A DNA stretch of 24,577 bases, from the NCBI RefSeq assembly GCF_001907675.1, contig NZ_MPNT01000055.1, positions 1-24,577 of the forward strand. Direction: 5' to 3'. Position numbers and translations under genes: made by a program. This document shows positions 23,993-24,577 of the stretch, piece by piece. Position 1 is the first letter of the stretch; the number at the start of each line of letters is the position of its first letter. This stretch comes from Mycobacterium paraffinicum. Lineage in GTDB: Bacteria > Actinomycetota > Actinomycetes > Mycobacteriales > Mycobacteriaceae. The notes beneath the pieces were generated by a model. That model saw only the letters and a list, made by a program, of their open reading frames with translations, was not told where the DNA came from and did not search any database.

Positions 23993-24238
23993 TCAGGTGT
24001 GAGCGCCCATTATGGGCACACTCGGATGTGACCCGGCTGTTTGCGCACGGTCTAGCCGGTTTGGTCGATTGTTAACGGGTGCAGGACATATCGACTTTGT
24101 GATCCACGTGAGTCGAAGCAGTCGGCGGTTGTCGCCGGAGTCTCGCCGCGATCCCAGCATTGCCCAAGACGAAGTCGATTCGTCCCAGTACGCCGCCCCT
24201 GTGATGAGTGCGACCTTGCCCTCGAACTGCAGCGCCAC
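23993..24238 (-). pseudogene. SDR gene relic with internal deletion
   Basis: From ATG 24238 the frame opens with MALQFEGKVALITGAA, an ordinary SDR beginning, then abruptly loses homology. In the neighbouring frame the sequence immediately after reads GRIDFVLGNAGIAA, which is the NAG region that normally lies about 70 residues further on. Some 60-70 codons are therefore missing, with a frameshift at the junction. Downstream, fragments such as TWITKS suggest further decay, and the Ser-Tyr-Lys catalytic part is gone. The resulting 81-codon frame cannot encode a working SDR. It lies just upstream of the luciferase-like gene on the same strand. Confidence 0.75.
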
Positions 24239-24335
24239 CCGACCCTCCGGTTAACGAATTGCTCGTCCGCCCGAATGTAGGTCGAGGTCTTGTGGCCGAA
24301 CTGTCCGAATATCGGTCACCACGGGCTGTCACGTT

Positions 24336-24351
24336 GGCGCGCGAGAGCGCC
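24336..24351 (-). terminator. Possible terminator hairpin after the right-edge thiolase
   Basis: GGCGC (24336-24340) and GCGCC (24347-24351) flank a six-base loop, 54-69 bases past the thiolase stop codon. There is no U tract. Nothing else is recognisable between 24239 and 24404. Confidence 0.25.
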
Positions 24352-24404
24352 GTTCTCGGTCCCGTACGGCGCCTGAATGCTGCGCTTGGTCGACGCCGAA
24401 CGCG

Positions 24405-24577
24405 TCACGGACGCTTGGGATTCCGCAGGATCAGGGCGTCGCCCTGCCCGCCGGCGCCGCACAGCGCGGCGACGCCGTATCCGCCGCCGCGCCGCGCCAG
24501 TTCCAGCGCCACGTGCAGCGTGATCCGCGCGCCCGACATGCCGATCGGGTGCCCGACGGCGATCGCGCCGCCGTTGA
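24405..24577 (-). CDS. Thiolase, C-terminal part (runs off the right edge)
   Basis: The last 56 codons of a thiolase-family enzyme read [18 protein letters not shown], then [23 protein letters not shown]. They include the catalytic His in GHPIG and the C-terminal Cys in CGAGGQG that acts as acid/base in acetyl-CoA C-acyltransferases. It should carry out thiolytic cleavage of 3-oxoacyl-CoA or the reverse condensation. The stop is TGA at 24405-24407. It is not the lost end of the thiolase relic at 19682-20176: it lies far away and beyond other genes. The base composition is clearly more GC-rich than the genes to its left. Confidence 0.92.
   Translation of the reverse strand, partial: NGGAIAVGHPIGMSGARITLHVALELARRGGGYGVAALCGAGGQGDALILRNPKRP

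Noticed and set aside
1..24577. CRISPR arrays, tRNA or rRNA genes, insertion sequences
   Set aside because: No regularly spaced repeats, no cloverleaf-like segment and no transposase motif were noticed on reading both strands; small fragments could still be missed without a search.

Overview
The window looks like chromosomal (or large-plasmid) DNA from a mycobacterium or a close relative in the Mycobacteriales. The evidence is GC-rich coding sequence, GTG/TTG starts, a DUF732-type secreted protein, an IdeR-type iron box, a FadE5-like acyl-CoA dehydrogenase, and TetR, SDR, thiolase and luciferase-like genes of the kind abundant in that group. Nearly everything recognisable is catabolic: oxygenases, CoA activation, beta-oxidation enzymes and their regulators. 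No rRNA, tRNA, CRISPR array, transposase or phage gene was seen.

Layout. Left edge: the N-terminus of a short-chain dehydrogenase (minus), then a TetR regulator (326-1009), a flavin-dependent monooxygenase of the acyl-CoA-dehydrogenase fold (1275-2438) and a small secreted DUF732 protein (2473-2946). At 3277-4044 is a siderophore-interacting (ViuB-like) flavin reductase behind a textbook iron-regulated promoter. A minus-strand pair follows: acyl-CoA ligase (5141-6772) and leuB (4107-5123), with an SMP-30/gluconolactonase gene upstream (7072-7971).

Centre. An AcoR/Fis-type regulator (8188-9957) precedes a plus-strand set of Baeyer-Villiger monooxygenase, homogentisate-dioxygenase-like enzyme, alpha/beta hydrolase and SnoaL-like protein (10072-14738). 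A shared TGTC-N7-GACA dyad lies in front of both the regulator and the oxygenase operon. Together these suggest a regulated pathway that turns a ketone, probably aromatic, into an ester, hydrolyses it and opens a dihydroxylated ring.

Right half. A minus-strand operon (thiolase remnant, SDR, FadE5-like acyl-CoA dehydrogenase, FAD monooxygenase, AraC regulator; 14967-20176) faces a TetR gene (20312-20962) across an almost perfect 35-bp palindrome. A dihydrodipicolinate-reductase-like gene (21195-22262) and a luciferase-like oxidoreductase (22781-23977) follow. Around them lie gene relics: a PPOX-like fragment (22493-22633) and an internally deleted SDR (23993-24238). The right edge holds the C-terminus of an intact-looking thiolase.

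The outer ~170 bp at each edge read visibly more GC-rich than the interior. With several decayed genes inside, this is compatible with an acquired and partly eroding catabolic island, although no integrase, tRNA or attachment site was seen. Stretches at 1010-1274, 20963-21194 and 22634-22780 hold nothing I could recognise.
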